The position numbers and the translations under genes are program-made. The notes under the pieces were generated by a model, which ran no database searches, was not told where the DNA came from, and worked only from the letters and a program-made list of their open reading frames with translations. From NCBI RefSeq assembly GCF_030035675.1, contig NC_084482.1, positions 221,735,943 to 221,799,942 on the forward strand: DNA of 64,000 nucleotides, in the 5' to 3' direction. Origin of the DNA: Rhineura floridana (Eukaryota > Chordata > Lepidosauria > Squamata > Rhineuridae). Below, piece by piece: positions 1 to 10,331 of the stretch (the first letter of the stretch is position 1; each line of letters opens with the position of its first letter).

Positions 1-1
1 A

Positions 2-2458
2 CACACAGGGGAGAAACCATTTAAATGCATGGAGTGTGGACAGGGCTTTAGTCAGAGAAGTAAGCTTACTTCACATCAAAGAACACACACAGGGGAGAAG
101 CCATTTAAATGCATGGAGTGTGGAAAGAGCTTCAGTCAGAGCGCTCACCTTACTTCGCATCAAAGAACCCATACAGGGGAGAAACCATTTAAATGCAGGG
201 AGTGTGGAAAGAGCTTCAGTCAGAGAAGTAAGCTTACTTTGCATCAAAGAACCCATACAGGGGAGAAACAATTTAAATGCAGTGTGTGTGGAAAGAGCTT
301 CAGTCAGAGCAGTGACCTTACTTTGCATCAAAGAACCCACACAGGGGAGAAGCCATTTACATGCAAAGAGTGTGGAAAGAGCTTCAGTCAGAGTGGTAGC
401 CTTAGATTACATGAAAGAACACACACAGGGGAGAAACCATTTAAATGCAGTGAGTGCGGAAAGAGCTTCAGTGTACGCATTAGCCTGAAATTACATCACC
501 AAACACACACAGGGGAGAAACTATTTAAATGCAAGGAGTGTGGAAAGAGCTTCAGTGAAAGCAGTAGCCTTACTGTACATGAAAGAACCCACACAGGTGA
601 GAAACCATTTAAATGTAACGAGTGTGGAAAGAGCTTCAGTCAGAGCGGTCACCTTACTTCACATCAAAGAACCCACACAGGGGAGAAACCATTTAAATGT
701 AACGAGTGTGGAAAGAGCTTCAGTCAGAGCAGTCACCTTACTTCACATCAAAGAACCCACACAGGGGAGAAACCATTTAAATGCAGGGAGTGTGGAATGA
801 GCTTCAGTGTAAGCAGTAGCCTTACTGTACATGAAAGAACCCACACAGGTGAGAAACCATTTAAATGCAGGGAGTGTGGAAAGAGCTTCAGTCAGAGCAG
901 TAGCCTTACTGTACATGAAAGAACCCATACAGGGGAGAAACCATTTAAATGCATGGAATGTGGAAAGAGCTTCATTGTAAAAAATAGCCTTACTTCACAT
1001 CACAGAACCCACACAGGGGAGGAACCATTTAAATGCAGGGAATGTGGAAAAAGCTTTACTCAGAACGATCATCTTACTTCACATAAAAGAACCCACACAG
1101 GAGAGAAACCTTTTAAATGCAGAGAGTGTGGAAAGAGCTTCAGTCTAAGCAGTAGCCTTAAATTACATCACCTTAAACACACAGGGGAGCAACCATTTAA
1201 ATGCATGGTGTGTGGAAAGAGCTTCAGTCAGAGCAGTGAGCTTACTTCGCATCAAAGAACCCACACAGGGGAGAAGCCATTTAAATGCAGAGAGTGTGGA
1301 AAGAGCTTCAGTCAGAGCAGTCACCTTACTTCGCATCAAAGAACCCATACAGGGGAGAAACCATTTAAATGCAGTGAGTGTGGAAAGAGCTTCAGTGTAA
1401 GCAGTAACCTGATATTACATCACCGAACACACACAGGAGAGAAACCATTTAAATGCATGGAGTGTGGACAGGGCTTTAGTCAGAGAAGTAAGCTTACTTC
1501 ACATCAAAGAACACACACAGGGGAGAAGCCATTTAAATGCATGGAGTGTGGAAAGAGCTTCAGTCAGAGCGCTCACCTTACTTCGCATCAAAGAACCCAT
1601 ACAGGGGAGAAACCATTTAAATGCAGGGAGTGTGGAAAGAGCTTCAGTCAGAGAAGTAAGCTTACTTTGCATCAAAGAACCCATACAGGGGAGAAACAAT
1701 TTAAATGCAGTATGTGTGGAAAGAGCTTCAGTCAGAGCAGTGTCCTTACTTTGCATCAAAGAACCCACACAGGGGAGAAGCCATTTACATGCAAAGAGTG
1801 TGGAAAGAGCTTCAGTCAGAGTGGTAGCCTTAGATTACATGAAAGAACACACACAGGGGAGAAACCATTTAAATGCAGTGAGTGCGGAAAGAGCTTCAGT
1901 GTACGCATTAGCCTGAAATTACATCACCAAACACACACAGGGGAGAAACTATTTAAATGCAAGGAGTGTGGAAAGAGCTTCAGTGAAAACAGTAGCCTTA
2001 CTGTACATGAAAGAACCCACACAGGTGAGAAACCATTTAAATGTAACGAGTGTGGAAAGAGCTTCAGTCAGAGCGGTCACCTTACTTCACATCAAAGAAC
2101 CCACACAGGGGAGAAACCATTTAAATGTAACGAGTGTGGAAAGAGCTTCAGTCAGAGCGGTCACCTTACTTCACATCAAAGAACCCACACAGGGGAGAAA
2201 CCATTTAAATGCAGGGAGTGTGGAATGAGCTTCAGTGTAAGCAGTAGCCTTACTGTACATGAAAGAACCCACACAGGTGAGAAACCATTTAAATGCAGGG
2301 AGTGTGGAAAGAGCTTCAGTCAGAGCAGTAGCCTTACTGTACATGAAAGTACCCATACAGGGGAGAAACCATTTAAATGCAGGGAGTGTGGAAAAAGCTT
2401 CAGTGTAAGCAGTAGCCTTGTTTTACATCACGGAACCCACACGGGAGAAACCATTTAA
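2..2458 (+). CDS. Gene 0: C2H2 zinc-finger exon of a KRAB-ZNF-type gene (5' part outside window)
   Basis: The frame is open from base 2 and encodes 29 consecutive C2H2 fingers (CX2CX12HX3H, TGEKPF linkers), ending in HTGETI and a stop at 2456-2458. Proteins of this class bind DNA in the nucleus, about three bases per finger; the KRAB domain would lie on exons left of the window, as in genes A-C. Fingers 1-11 and 18-28 are nearly the same with a period of exactly 1428 bp (17 fingers) and five residue differences, so this is a recent in-frame tandem duplication. Fingers 12-16 match fingers 1-5 of gene B in order, so the beginning of an array lies in the middle of this one. All visible fingers keep their zinc ligands. 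Finger identity is certain; the KRAB-ZNF assignment is inferred from the neighbouring paralogues. Confidence 0.95.
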   Translation, partial: HTGEKPFKCMECGQGFSQRSKLTSHQRTHTGEKPFKCMECGKSFSQSAHLTSHQRTHTGEKPFKCRECGKSFSQRSKLTLHQRTHTGEKQFKCSVCGKSFSQSSDLTLHQRTHTGEKPFTCKECGKSFSQSGSLRLHERTHTGEKPFKCSECGKSFSVRISLKLHHQTHTGEKLFKCKECGKSFSESSSLTVHERTHTGEKPFKCNECGKSFSQSGHLTSHQRTHTGEKPFKCNECGKSFSQSSHLTSHQRTHTGEKPFKCRECGMSFSVSSSLTVHERTHTGEKPFKCRECGKSFSQSSSLTVHERTHTGEKPFKCMECGKSFIVKNSLTSHHRTHTGEEPFKCRECGKSFTQNDHLTSHKRTHTGEKPFKCRECGKSFSLSSSLKLHHLKHTGEQPFKCMVCGKSFSQSSELTSHQRTHTGEKPFKCRECGKSFSQSSHLTSHQRTHTGEKPFKCSECGKSFSVSSNLILHHRTHTGEKPFKCMECGQGFSQRSKLTSHQRTHTGEKPFKCMECGKSFSQSAHLTSHQRTHTGEKPFKCRECGKSFSQRSKLTLHQRTHTGEKQFKCSMCGKSFSQSSVLTLHQRTHTGEKPFTCKECGKSFSQSGSLRLHERTHTGEKPFKCSECGKSFSVRISLKLHHQTHTGEKLFKCKECGKSFSENSSLTVHERTHTGEKPFKCNECGKSFSQSGHLTSHQRTHTGEKPFKCNECGKSFSQSGHLTSHQRTHTGEKPFKCRECGMSFSVSSSLTVHERTHTGEKPFKCRECGKSFSQSSSLTVHESTHTGEKPFKCRECGKSFSVSSSLVLHHGTHTGETI
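29..2384 (+). repeat. 1428-bp (17-finger) in-frame tandem duplication inside gene 0
   Basis: The sequence at 29-950 recurs at 1457-2380. Helices such as [28 protein letters not shown] and VRISLKL return in the same order. Only five residue differences occur in the 11 fingers that can be compared (two in finger 4, one each in fingers 7, 9 and 11). The left copy is cut by the window edge. Confidence 0.93.
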
Positions 2459-2660
2459 ATGTAGTGAGTGGAAAGAGGTTCAGTCAGAGCACACTTTGCA
2501 TGAAAAAACACTGTGGAGTAACTTTTTTAATGTGCGGAGTATGGAAAGATTCAATGAAAGCAGTAGGCTTACATCACAGGGGATACACAGGAGAAACAAT
2601 TGAAATTTAGGGAGTATGGAAAGAACTTCAATGGGAGCTTTATTCTTCATCTTGCAGGCT
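2459..2660 (+). pseudogene. Decayed finger remnants downstream of the gene 0 stop
   Basis: Past the stop the DNA still resembles finger units: KCSEW, GAGTATGGAAAGA and CATCACAGGGGATACACAGG motifs lie at roughly finger spacing, but Cys/His ligands and frame are lost. The loss starts in the linker, where the usual GGGGAGAAACC is one G short, turning TGEKPF into TGETI and a stop. The same tail follows genes A, B and C, so the ancestral array was longer and this region is now 3' UTR. Confidence 0.75.
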
Positions 2661-2964
2661 ACATAGATTAAAGCCCTATACAGGTTGGGGCCAGGATGCT
2701 TAAAAGATTATCTCACCTGTTATATATGCAGCCCATCACTGAAGTCTGCAGAAGATGGCCTCTTACGCATACCATCTCATTAGGAATTCCACTGTGCATG
2801 ACAGAGAAACCTGGCCTTTTGTGTGGTGGCATCTACTTTTTTGAACTTCCTCCTGTTACATATCAGACAGGTGTCTTTTTTTTGTTGTGCCTATAGAAGA
2901 CCTTCCTTTTTCAACAAACCTTTTAAGGGCAGAGCTTTATTACTGTTTCTGTGGGATTTTAAAA

Positions 2965-3269
2965 GGTAAAGGTGTCCCCGCACTTGTAGTGCGAGTCGTT
3001 TCCGACTCTTAGGGTGACGTCTTGCGACGTTTACTAGGCAGACTGTATATATGAGGTGGGACTGCCAGTTTCTTCCCTGGTCTTTCTTTACCCCCCAGCA
3101 TATGCCAGGCACTCATTTTACTGACCACGGATGGATGGGAGGCTGAGTGGACCTCGACCCCTTTTACCGGAGATTCAACTTCCTCCTTCCATTGGAATCG
3201 AACTGCAGACGTGAGCAGAGCTTCGGCTGCATTACTGCCGCTTACCACTCTGCGTCACGGAGCGTCTGT
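2965..3269 (-). mobile_element. tRNA-derived SINE, Sauria-SINE type (unit 0/A)
   Basis: Read on the minus strand it starts with a tRNA-like head: a box A-like GCAGAGTGGTAAG and a box B-like GTTCGATTCC. It ends in GACACCTTTACC, resembling the ACCTTT tails of squamate Sauria SINEs. Direct repeats GTGGGATTTTAAAA flank it (2951-2964 and 3270-3283). The paralogous position near 38937 has one copy of this target and no SINE. The family name is from recall; that it is a SINE is firmly supported. Confidence 0.85.
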
Positions 3270-3367
3270 GTGGGATTTTAAAATGTTTTTAATTGGTTTG
3301 CGTATGAAATGTTTTTTTTACTGTTGGTATTTTTGAGATACTTTCTGGGAAGTGATTTATAAATGAA

Positions 3368-3373
3368 AATAAA
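3368..3373 (+). promoter_or_regulatory. Probable poly(A) signal of gene 0 (AATAAA)
   Basis: AATAAA lies about 0.9 kb past the stop in a stretch (AATGAAAATAAAATAATAC) kept in all four units, at 22023, 39032 and 61079. No transcript evidence; later AT-rich sequence could hold alternatives. Confidence 0.5.
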
Positions 3374-6300
3374 ATAATACTAGTCCTTGTTTCTAATGGT
3401 CTCCTTACTGATTGTTTTCATATAGTTTAGTTTAGCATACCTTTAACTGTTGATTTTATTGGTTTTTAGTGTTTTTTAAATGTTGATTTTTTTATTGACC
3501 ATTTTAATGTACATTTTATGTTCTTTATAAAATTCTTCTGCAGTGTACACATTTTATTAATATAAATAACTAAAAATGTATTTTTGTGTATAACATGGTT
3601 TTTATTTTGCTTAGATGTTTTTTGTATTGGCTATTCTAACATCTTTCATAAAGTAAAATGAATTCACTAGTTTTCTGCTGATGTATTTTAAATACATTTT
3701 CCAAACTGATTTCACTCCACAGTCTCATCTGGTCTCAGTGCTATTTCCTAGCAGGCAAATGAAGGACTTCACTGTCATCTGGTACGCATAGAGAAAAGGA
3801 GTGAGAATTGGGTTTTGTCAGTGGTCACATAGCCAAATGGCTTCTCCAGGCAATAGAAGGGCCTTTAGGAAAGGCAGCAAAGCTGCAGAAAATCTCTGCT
3901 TAAATTATTGGGGGAGGCAGTTTGTTGGGATAGATAGTTCTGGGCCAGATATATGAATGGTCTGGTAACTTCAAACTAATCCATGTTGTGTAACTAATTC
4001 ATGTTATGCAATTGTTAATGATGCTTTCCTGTAGTTTCTCTCTGGGAAGCAGTATGCCTCTGAATGCCATTTTCTGGAATCACAAGTGTGAAGATTACTG
4101 ACTGGGAGGTCAGTTGCACAACTGCTGATCTTGGGGACCAGGTTTCTTGAAGGACTCCCTGTTCCTGTCCCCTCCTGCCTCATCCTTGGGATCTAGCCAG
4201 TAAAAGTGATTAGACTGTTGAGCTGGTGTTATTCTTGTTGTTCCCAATGTAAATAACAGGTGCATGTCAGGACCCCACTAGGGATCAGCTGCCCTGCACC
4301 TTCAATTTAGTGTTGCAAAGCTCATCGTGCAATTGTTTGTTGCATGATTGGTATCTCCTCTAGTTTGGCCCTCAGACTGGCAGTGGCTGTCCAAGGTCCT
4401 GTTCTCCAGCCTTCTTGCCTGAGAGCCTTTTGACTGGAAAGTTCTTCTGCCTCCACCTCTTGCACTCTGCCCAATGAGTTGGAGTCCCTCCCACAGGTTC
4501 CAGACTTTAATAACCTTGATTTTGAAAGTAGTTGTGTCAGAAACTCATTTCACAGAAAGCAAACTGGTGAGGTTTGGCCCAGAACTTGAATACAAGGCAG
4601 AGGTGGAGTCTGAGCCCAAGCACACAAGAGCACTTCTTTGAACCCAGTTTTTTTCCTGTGATAGCACATCTATTTCACAGAAAGCAAAGTCTATTCTCTC
4701 CCCCTTCTGCCAGCCAACTTGCCCCTCCAATCTCTCTTTCTCTCTCCCTCCCCAATTCACCAGCCATTCCCAACCTGGTAGCAGCACCAATAGTGCTGCT
4801 TAGTGGACCTACAAACAGCAAGAAAGGGTATTGCTGATCACCCCAGAGGTTCCTGGGTCATCCTGTGCTATCTCCCATTTCCCAACAAAAGGAGAGGCAG
4901 CAACATGTGTGGTTGGTGAATTTTGATAGGTCTGGCTGATTTGGAAGTTTCTGTTCTGGGCTGGTTTACGTAAAAATGTATTATATCCCGGAACGGGTAT
5001 TGGAACGTGGTTTGCGTGGACGTTTTGTGTCTTATTGCATGCATCCCATTTAGTCATGTGGGACTGGTGAATTTGGTGGGTCTGGCTCGCTGGGAAGTCG
5101 CCATTCGGGGCTGTTCATTCCGTTCCGGAGGGCATTTTGGTTGTTAATGGGTTGATAAAAATGCTATCGGAATGGTTTTTGTTCCTAAATGTTGTTCTCA
5201 TGTGTCTCTAACACATCCTAGTGTTTTTGGCATCAATTTCTTTTCTAATGAGCCCATTCCAGCGTGTTCCATTCCAGCTTTTACACCGTCCCTCCTGAAC
5301 ACTTTTTACACACAAATGTGTATATTGTATATATCACACAGCACACACGCACACACCTATCTTGCCACTGCTTCTGCGGGAGGCAAGAGATCAGGATGAG
5401 GTGCAATAATGGGACAGAAGGGAGGGAGGAAAATGTTGGCAGTGGGGGGGCAGAAGCAGCTTTTGCCACTTAGTCCTCCGATGGGTTAAGGAAAGGAGTT
5501 CTGGTTCCTAGAGAGGCAGGAAGTCTTAATCACATGGAGGGGGGAGAGCATATTGAAGGGGAAGTAGGAGGGCTGTCTTCATTGGTATTCCGGGTAAAGA
5601 AAGTATTAGGCCCAGAGAGGAGGAAGCGGGAGCGTGCAGAGGGCAAAGAGGTGCAAGGGGGGGGGATTTGGTATTTTTGTTGGGGGGTGAGGGGTCAGAG
5701 CAACGGGGGGGGAGAAAAAACCTGCTTTCCCTCCAAATTTTTCCACTTTTGTTATGGGCCTTCACATCTCTACAGTAGTGTAGTTGCAAATTCATAAGTG
5801 CACTCTAATTATCAGGAAAGAACAAGGAAGCATGTTAGAAGACTCTTCTCAGTTGCTAATACACTCTCCTTTCTTGCTGATTGGCTCATAGGTTGCTGGA
5901 GACATGGGGACTCTGCTGAGAGCCTGCTCCCAAAAAAGTAAGGGGTCTATGATCTCTCCCCCCCCCAGATCTATGCAGGTCCCTGGGTGACCCTGGGGCA
6001 GTGACCACTTTTGTTCAGCCCAGCCCACCTCACTGGATTGTTGTGAGGATAAACAGTGCAGAATTTTTATGTGCCACTTCAGATTTCGGACATCCACTCT
6101 GTGTGGGACCTTCAACGTCTGTGCAGGTGTGTGTGTCTGTTGTATTATTGGAATCATAGTTTAATGCTATGTCCACAGGAACCCAGATTCAAATCCCTGC
6201 TCAGGAGTGAAATTCAGGTGGTGTCCTGGGCCCAGTGACAGTGTCGTGGTGAAGACAAAAGGAGGGGGACAAATCATGGTGAGCTCATTAGAGGAAGACC

Positions 6301-6378
6301 TGCATAGAAATATAAAAATATAATAAAATGTATCAGTAATAATAATAATAATTAAATCAACTTATTGCCTCAGTTGTT
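3374..6378. other. Intergenic unit between genes 0 and A, left part
   Basis: No convincing gene. It is paralogous to 22029-28130, 39038-44460 and 61085-64000. Contents in order: AT-rich sequence to about 3700; apparently unique sequence to about 4900; the CpG-bearing repeat block (about 4905-5310); a CA-rich stretch near 5320-5360; G-rich sequence near 5400-5720; and two weak tRNA-SINE or MIR-like remnants (about 5970-6070 with GGATTGTTGTGAGGATAAA, and about 6160-6290 with CAGATTCAAATCCCTGCTC). Against unit B about 1 kb is missing after 5690 and a further stretch after 5785. Short open frames here are not conserved in sense. Confidence 0.6.
4905..5310. repeat. Unidentified repeat block with paired ~55-bp motifs (unit A copy)
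   Basis: Two diverged copies of a motif of the form TGGTGAATTT-GG-GGTCTGGCT-G-TGGGAAGT lie about 150 bp apart (near 4915 and 5065), followed by CGGAACGGGTATCGGAACG-like sequence. The block is present in all four units (25497-25890, 41697-42090, 62627-63020). No reading frame, tRNA head or terminal repeat was found, so the family is not known. Confidence 0.5.
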
Positions 6379-6713
6379 TGTTGGCTATTAAACCGAGAAA
6401 GCAGAGGTTAAATTTCCACAAGTGAGCTACGTGACTTAGAAGCAAAAGTTGACAGAGCTCGAGCCATCTTCAAGGACACATTGCTAAGCAACCTAGGCTC
6501 GGGTAGCAGGCCTTATCTATATAGAGGGCCAGCAGACTCTTGTGAGTGTGGGGGTCGTGGAGTTTGTACAGAGAGAGCTTGTGATATATTGTCAGTAAAG
6601 TGACTCTTTAAAACTTATTGCTTGTCCGGCTCATTGCTTCAACTGGCATCTAGCCTGTCACTATACTGTTCTGCATCCTGGGCATCTGCTTGCGCCAGAT
6701 ACAACATCCAACA
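6379..6713 (+). repeat. 5' LTR of the copia element
   Basis: Begins TGTTGGCTATTAAACC and ends CATCCAACA, a TG...CA LTR with the imperfect short inverted ends TGTTGG/CCAACA. It is the same length as the 3' LTR and includes a TATCTATATAGAGG segment that may be the promoter. Confidence 0.95.
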
Positions 6714-9493
6714 AGTGGTAGCAGAGGATGGTTACCTGGTGCTGATGGTTACCTGGTGCTGAGGATTGCAGAAAAGCGGCAGAGAAAAGCCAGAACTGCA
6801 GACCAGCGAGAAAAACAGCAGAGAGACGGAGAAACCGAAAGCTGAGCTGAAAGCTGTGAGAGAGCTGTGGGAAAAAAAAAAACCTGACTGAAGGACAGAG
6901 GTGAGAAGCTCTAATTACAAAGGCGGTGAACTATGAAAAGTGAAAGTATGTCTGTTACGTTATCGGCCGGGATTCCCTTGGAAAGGCTGACAGGGAAAAA
7001 TTATGGCACTTGGAAACAGAGAATGCAGGCTTTTCTAGTGAAAGAAGACCTGTGGAAAGCTATCGCAGAAGACCCACCCGCCGGGGTGCCTATTCCAGCA
7101 GATTGGAGAAGGCTGGATGAGAGGGCAAAGGCGTTAATTGTTCTTGCTATTGATGATTCTCAATTACTGCACGTGCGTGATGCAACAATGGCAAAGGAAA
7201 CCTGGGAAACTTTAAGAAATATTCATGTGAAAAAGACTGCCAGTTCTAAAATATATCTTGCCAGAAGATTGTATCAGATGCGCTTATCTGGAGATACAAC
7301 CATGTCAGAGCATTTGTTGGAAATAAACAGACTGTTTACTGAGTTGTCAGAACGTGAAATTGAACATTCTCAAACGCAAAAAGTGTATATCACATTAGCT
7401 TCACTAGATTCAAGTTATGATAGTCTGGTGAGCTCTTTGGAAGCAATGGACGATGCAAATCTCAATATGGATTATATAGAAGGCAAACTTTTACAAGAAT
7501 TTCAAAGGAGGCAAGAAATGGCAAAGCAGGAAAAGACTGAGTCTAAACACAACGTGGAAAAGCAGAACAACAAAGCAGCACAAGAGAGACTGTATGGACA
7601 AAAGGCATGTTATTTTTGTGGTTCCAAGCAACATCTTCAAAGGAATTGTGAAGCAAGAAGAAGAGAAAGAGGAAGAAAACCATGTGTACAGGTGATCTAT
7701 GCTAGTAAGAATAAGCAATGTATTAACAATGAGCAGGGAAATAACTGTAAAGATTTATGGGCAATTGACAGTGGGGCAACAAATAGTATAATCAAAGATA
7801 AGTCTATGTTTCATACATTTTGTGACGTAGAGGATCATGTAATAATGGCTGATGGATCTTAGAAACAGATCAAAAGTAGGGGTACAGTGAAATTAGCAGG
7901 TTTCAATACCATTATGACAGATGTGCTGTTTGTTCCTGATATCGAATGTAACATTATGGCTGTGTCGAAACTCAATGAAATGGGGTTCACAGTAATGTTC
8001 AAAAGGGGTTCAGTGCCTGTAATGAGAGGAGAAAAAATATTCATGAAAGGAATAGTGAGGAACTCATTGTTCTTCTTACACGTGAAACAAACAAATCATG
8101 TACTCATGTGTGCTAATAAGAAACCCCATAATAATTGTGTTCATTTATGGCACAGAAAACTAGGCCATATAGGATATGAAAATGTGGTGAAAACAACAGA
8201 GAACAGTAATGATGTGACATTGAGAAACTGTGAAAAATATGTAGACTGCCACGTGTGTAAACAAACTAGGGCAGTTGTGGCTGCAAAGAACAAAGAAGCC
8301 GTGCCCAGTACAAATGCACCTTATCAATTAATACACGTGGACTTAGTGGGGCCATTTCAACCTACTCAGGGGGGTGCAAGATATTTCCTGACAATAGTTG
8401 ATGATTTTTCAAAATTCTGCACTGTTTATTTACTAAAAGCTAAAAGTGAAGCTGCAGAGAAACTGAAAAGATTTCTTACAAAAATTGAAGTGCAGTTTGG
8501 TGTCAAAATACAGAGAATAAGATCAGATCAAGGAGGAGAGTTCTTAGGACACTCTTTTACTGAATACTTGGATAAAAGAGGAATAAAACAGGAGTTAACA
8601 GCCCCTTATAGTCCTCATCAGAACGGGTTAGCTGAACGCTGGAACAGGTTGCTTCAGGACTCAATAAGATCAATGCTATGTGACTCCTCTTTAACACAAG
8701 GTTTCTGGGGAGAGTGTGTTCTGTATTCAGCTTACATTCAAAACAGAATATTCCATAAGGCCACTGGAATGTCTCCTTATCAGAAATTGTATGACAGAAA
8801 ACCCAGATTAAACCATTTGATTAGGTTTGGAGCAGAATGCTGGGTACATGTTCCCAAAAAGTAAAAGGACAGGGAAGCTGCAAAGGAGAGCAGACAAAGG
8901 GTACATGCTGGGATTTGAAAACACGTATTACAGAATATGGCTGCCAAAACAAAGGTCTGTAGTGTTAAGCAGAAGCGTGCAAGCAATAGAGCAGGATTGG
9001 GAAGAGAAAACATATGTGGAGTTGGGAAACACTGAAGGTAGTAATGAACAAGAACAGGCAGACACAGTACCAATAAAACAAGAAGAAACAGGCAGCAGTA
9101 GTGAATCAAGTTCTAGCTCTGAGAGAGAAACAGAGGAATCGCCTGACACAGACACAGACACTAAGGCAGAAATACAACCACGCAGATCAGAGAGAACAAC
9201 AAAAGGTATTCCACCTGTTAGATTTAAAATAAATTCCATTAAACATATAGACTTCAGTAACTGGAAAAAGTGGGATGATGGAAATCATGAAGAGTAATGA
9301 AATATCATGAAAATGATGCTGAGATTGCAATGGAGTAACTGTATTACAAATGAAAGTGATGTAAACTGAAATAAAAGGAAATGTATCAGAAGAATAAAAC
9401 CAAATGATGTAAATGTAATGACATGTAAAATGTAACACATGTAAATGGAAGAGAAATGTAACTGGCTGAATGTGGAAATTTAAGGTGGGGGAT

Positions 9494-9828
9494 TGTTGGC
9501 TATTAAACCGAGAAAGCAGAGGTTAAATTTCCACAAGTGAGCTACGTGACTTAGAAGCGAAAGTTGGCAGAGCTCGAGCCATCTTCAAGGACACGTTGCT
9601 AAGCAACCTAGGCTCGGGCAGCTGGCCTTATCTATATAGAGGGCCAGCAGACTCTTGTGAGTGTGGGGGTCGCGGAGTTTGTACAGAGAGAGCTTGTGAT
9701 ATATTGTCAGTAAAGTGACTCTTTAAAACTTATTGCTTGTCCGGCTCATTGCTTCAACTGGCATCTAGCCTGTCAATATACTGTTCTGCATCCTGGGCAT
9801 CTGCTTGCGCCAGATACAACATCCAACA
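9494..9828 (+). repeat. 3' LTR of the copia element
   Basis: 335 bp, about 98% identical to the 5' LTR, directly followed by the second TTGTT target copy. Confidence 0.95.
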
Positions 9829-9912
9829 TTGTTCAACCCTATACAGTAGATGAGTTTGCTGTTAAGCTTTCAACTTCGTGCATCACCTGCTCAACTTGGA
9901 GCAGCGTTCTGT

Positions 9913-10015
9913 AACCTGGTGCCCTCCAGGTATTGTTGGACTGCATCTCCCATCAGCCCCAGACAACATGGCCAAATGCCAGGGAAGATGGGGGTTGTAG
10001 TCCAGAAATGTGTAA
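9913..10015. mobile_element. Short hAT-type MITE remnant (unit A)
   Basis: Contains the inverted pair CTCCCATCAGCCCC ... GATGGGGGTTGTAGTCC typical of the abundant reptile MITEs with ACAACTCCCATCAG arms. Paralogues lie at 28213-28309 and 44540-44637, so the insertion predates the unit duplications. The superfamily is inferred by analogy with the full-length copy at 32561. Confidence 0.6.
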
Positions 10016-10331
10016 AGGTTAACTTGGATTATACGAGTGGATGGTACCAACAAGGCATCCTGCTGATTTTGAAATGGATGTATTGCAAGTAGTTCTTCAT
10101 ACTCTTTTCATTGGTAAGTGAGCTGAACTAGACTGAATGCAGGTCAGGATTCCTCTCCCCGTATTTCTGATGGAAAGAGTGGAGGCATTTTGCATCCCCA
10201 GGAAGCTCCAAGATGGAGTCATTAGACCAAATTCACCCCCACAATTTCTTTACAATGTGTGCAAAACCTATTTTTATGCCAACTGTCAGGGGCATGACAT
10301 GGAAATAATACCTGTGCAGATTAAGTTTTTC

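Larger units (their letters stand above)
6379..9828 (+). mobile_element. Ty1/copia LTR retrotransposon, fossil copy
   Basis: A Ty1/copia (Pseudoviridae-like) element with 335-bp LTRs, inserted with a 5-bp target duplication TTGTT (6374-6378 and 9829-9833). Behind the 5' LTR is a primer site starting TGGTAGCAGAG, like the initiator-Met tRNA half-site used by copia elements; a purine tract (AAGGTGGGGGAT) precedes the 3' LTR. Recognisable parts, in copia order, are gag with a CCHC knuckle (about 6933-7660), an aspartic protease motif (IDSGAT, near 7766), the HLWHRKLGH pre-integrase motif and the integrase core (about 8150-8860), then an acidic linker. It is broken, with about three breaks. The LTRs differ at 7 of 335 sites (about 2%), so it is recent. 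Paralogous sites near 28130 and 44458 are empty. Confidence 0.93.

Noticed and set aside
36-2228. Plus-strand frames with repeating [24 protein letters not shown]
   Set aside because: Out-of-frame readings of the same fingers (also in 19438-20718, 36847-38376, 57491-59863).
71-2356. Minus-strand open frames in the finger exons (repeating [21 protein letters not shown])
   Set aside because: They are the antisense shadow of the 84-bp finger repeat and recur in every array with the same period; no start context, splice or domain support.
29-2458. CRISPR-like or satellite-like regular repeat of 84 bp
   Set aside because: The period is the 28-residue zinc finger; both spacer and repeat are coding.
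3190-3269. A tRNA gene on the minus strand (also 21850-21925, 60900-60980)
   Set aside because: Box A and B-like motifs are present but in the head of a SINE with target repeats, and no cloverleaf is preserved.
5580-5610. First noncoding exon with donor-like GGTAAAGAAAG
   Set aside because: The bases before the GT differ between units and no promoter or junction evidence supports it.
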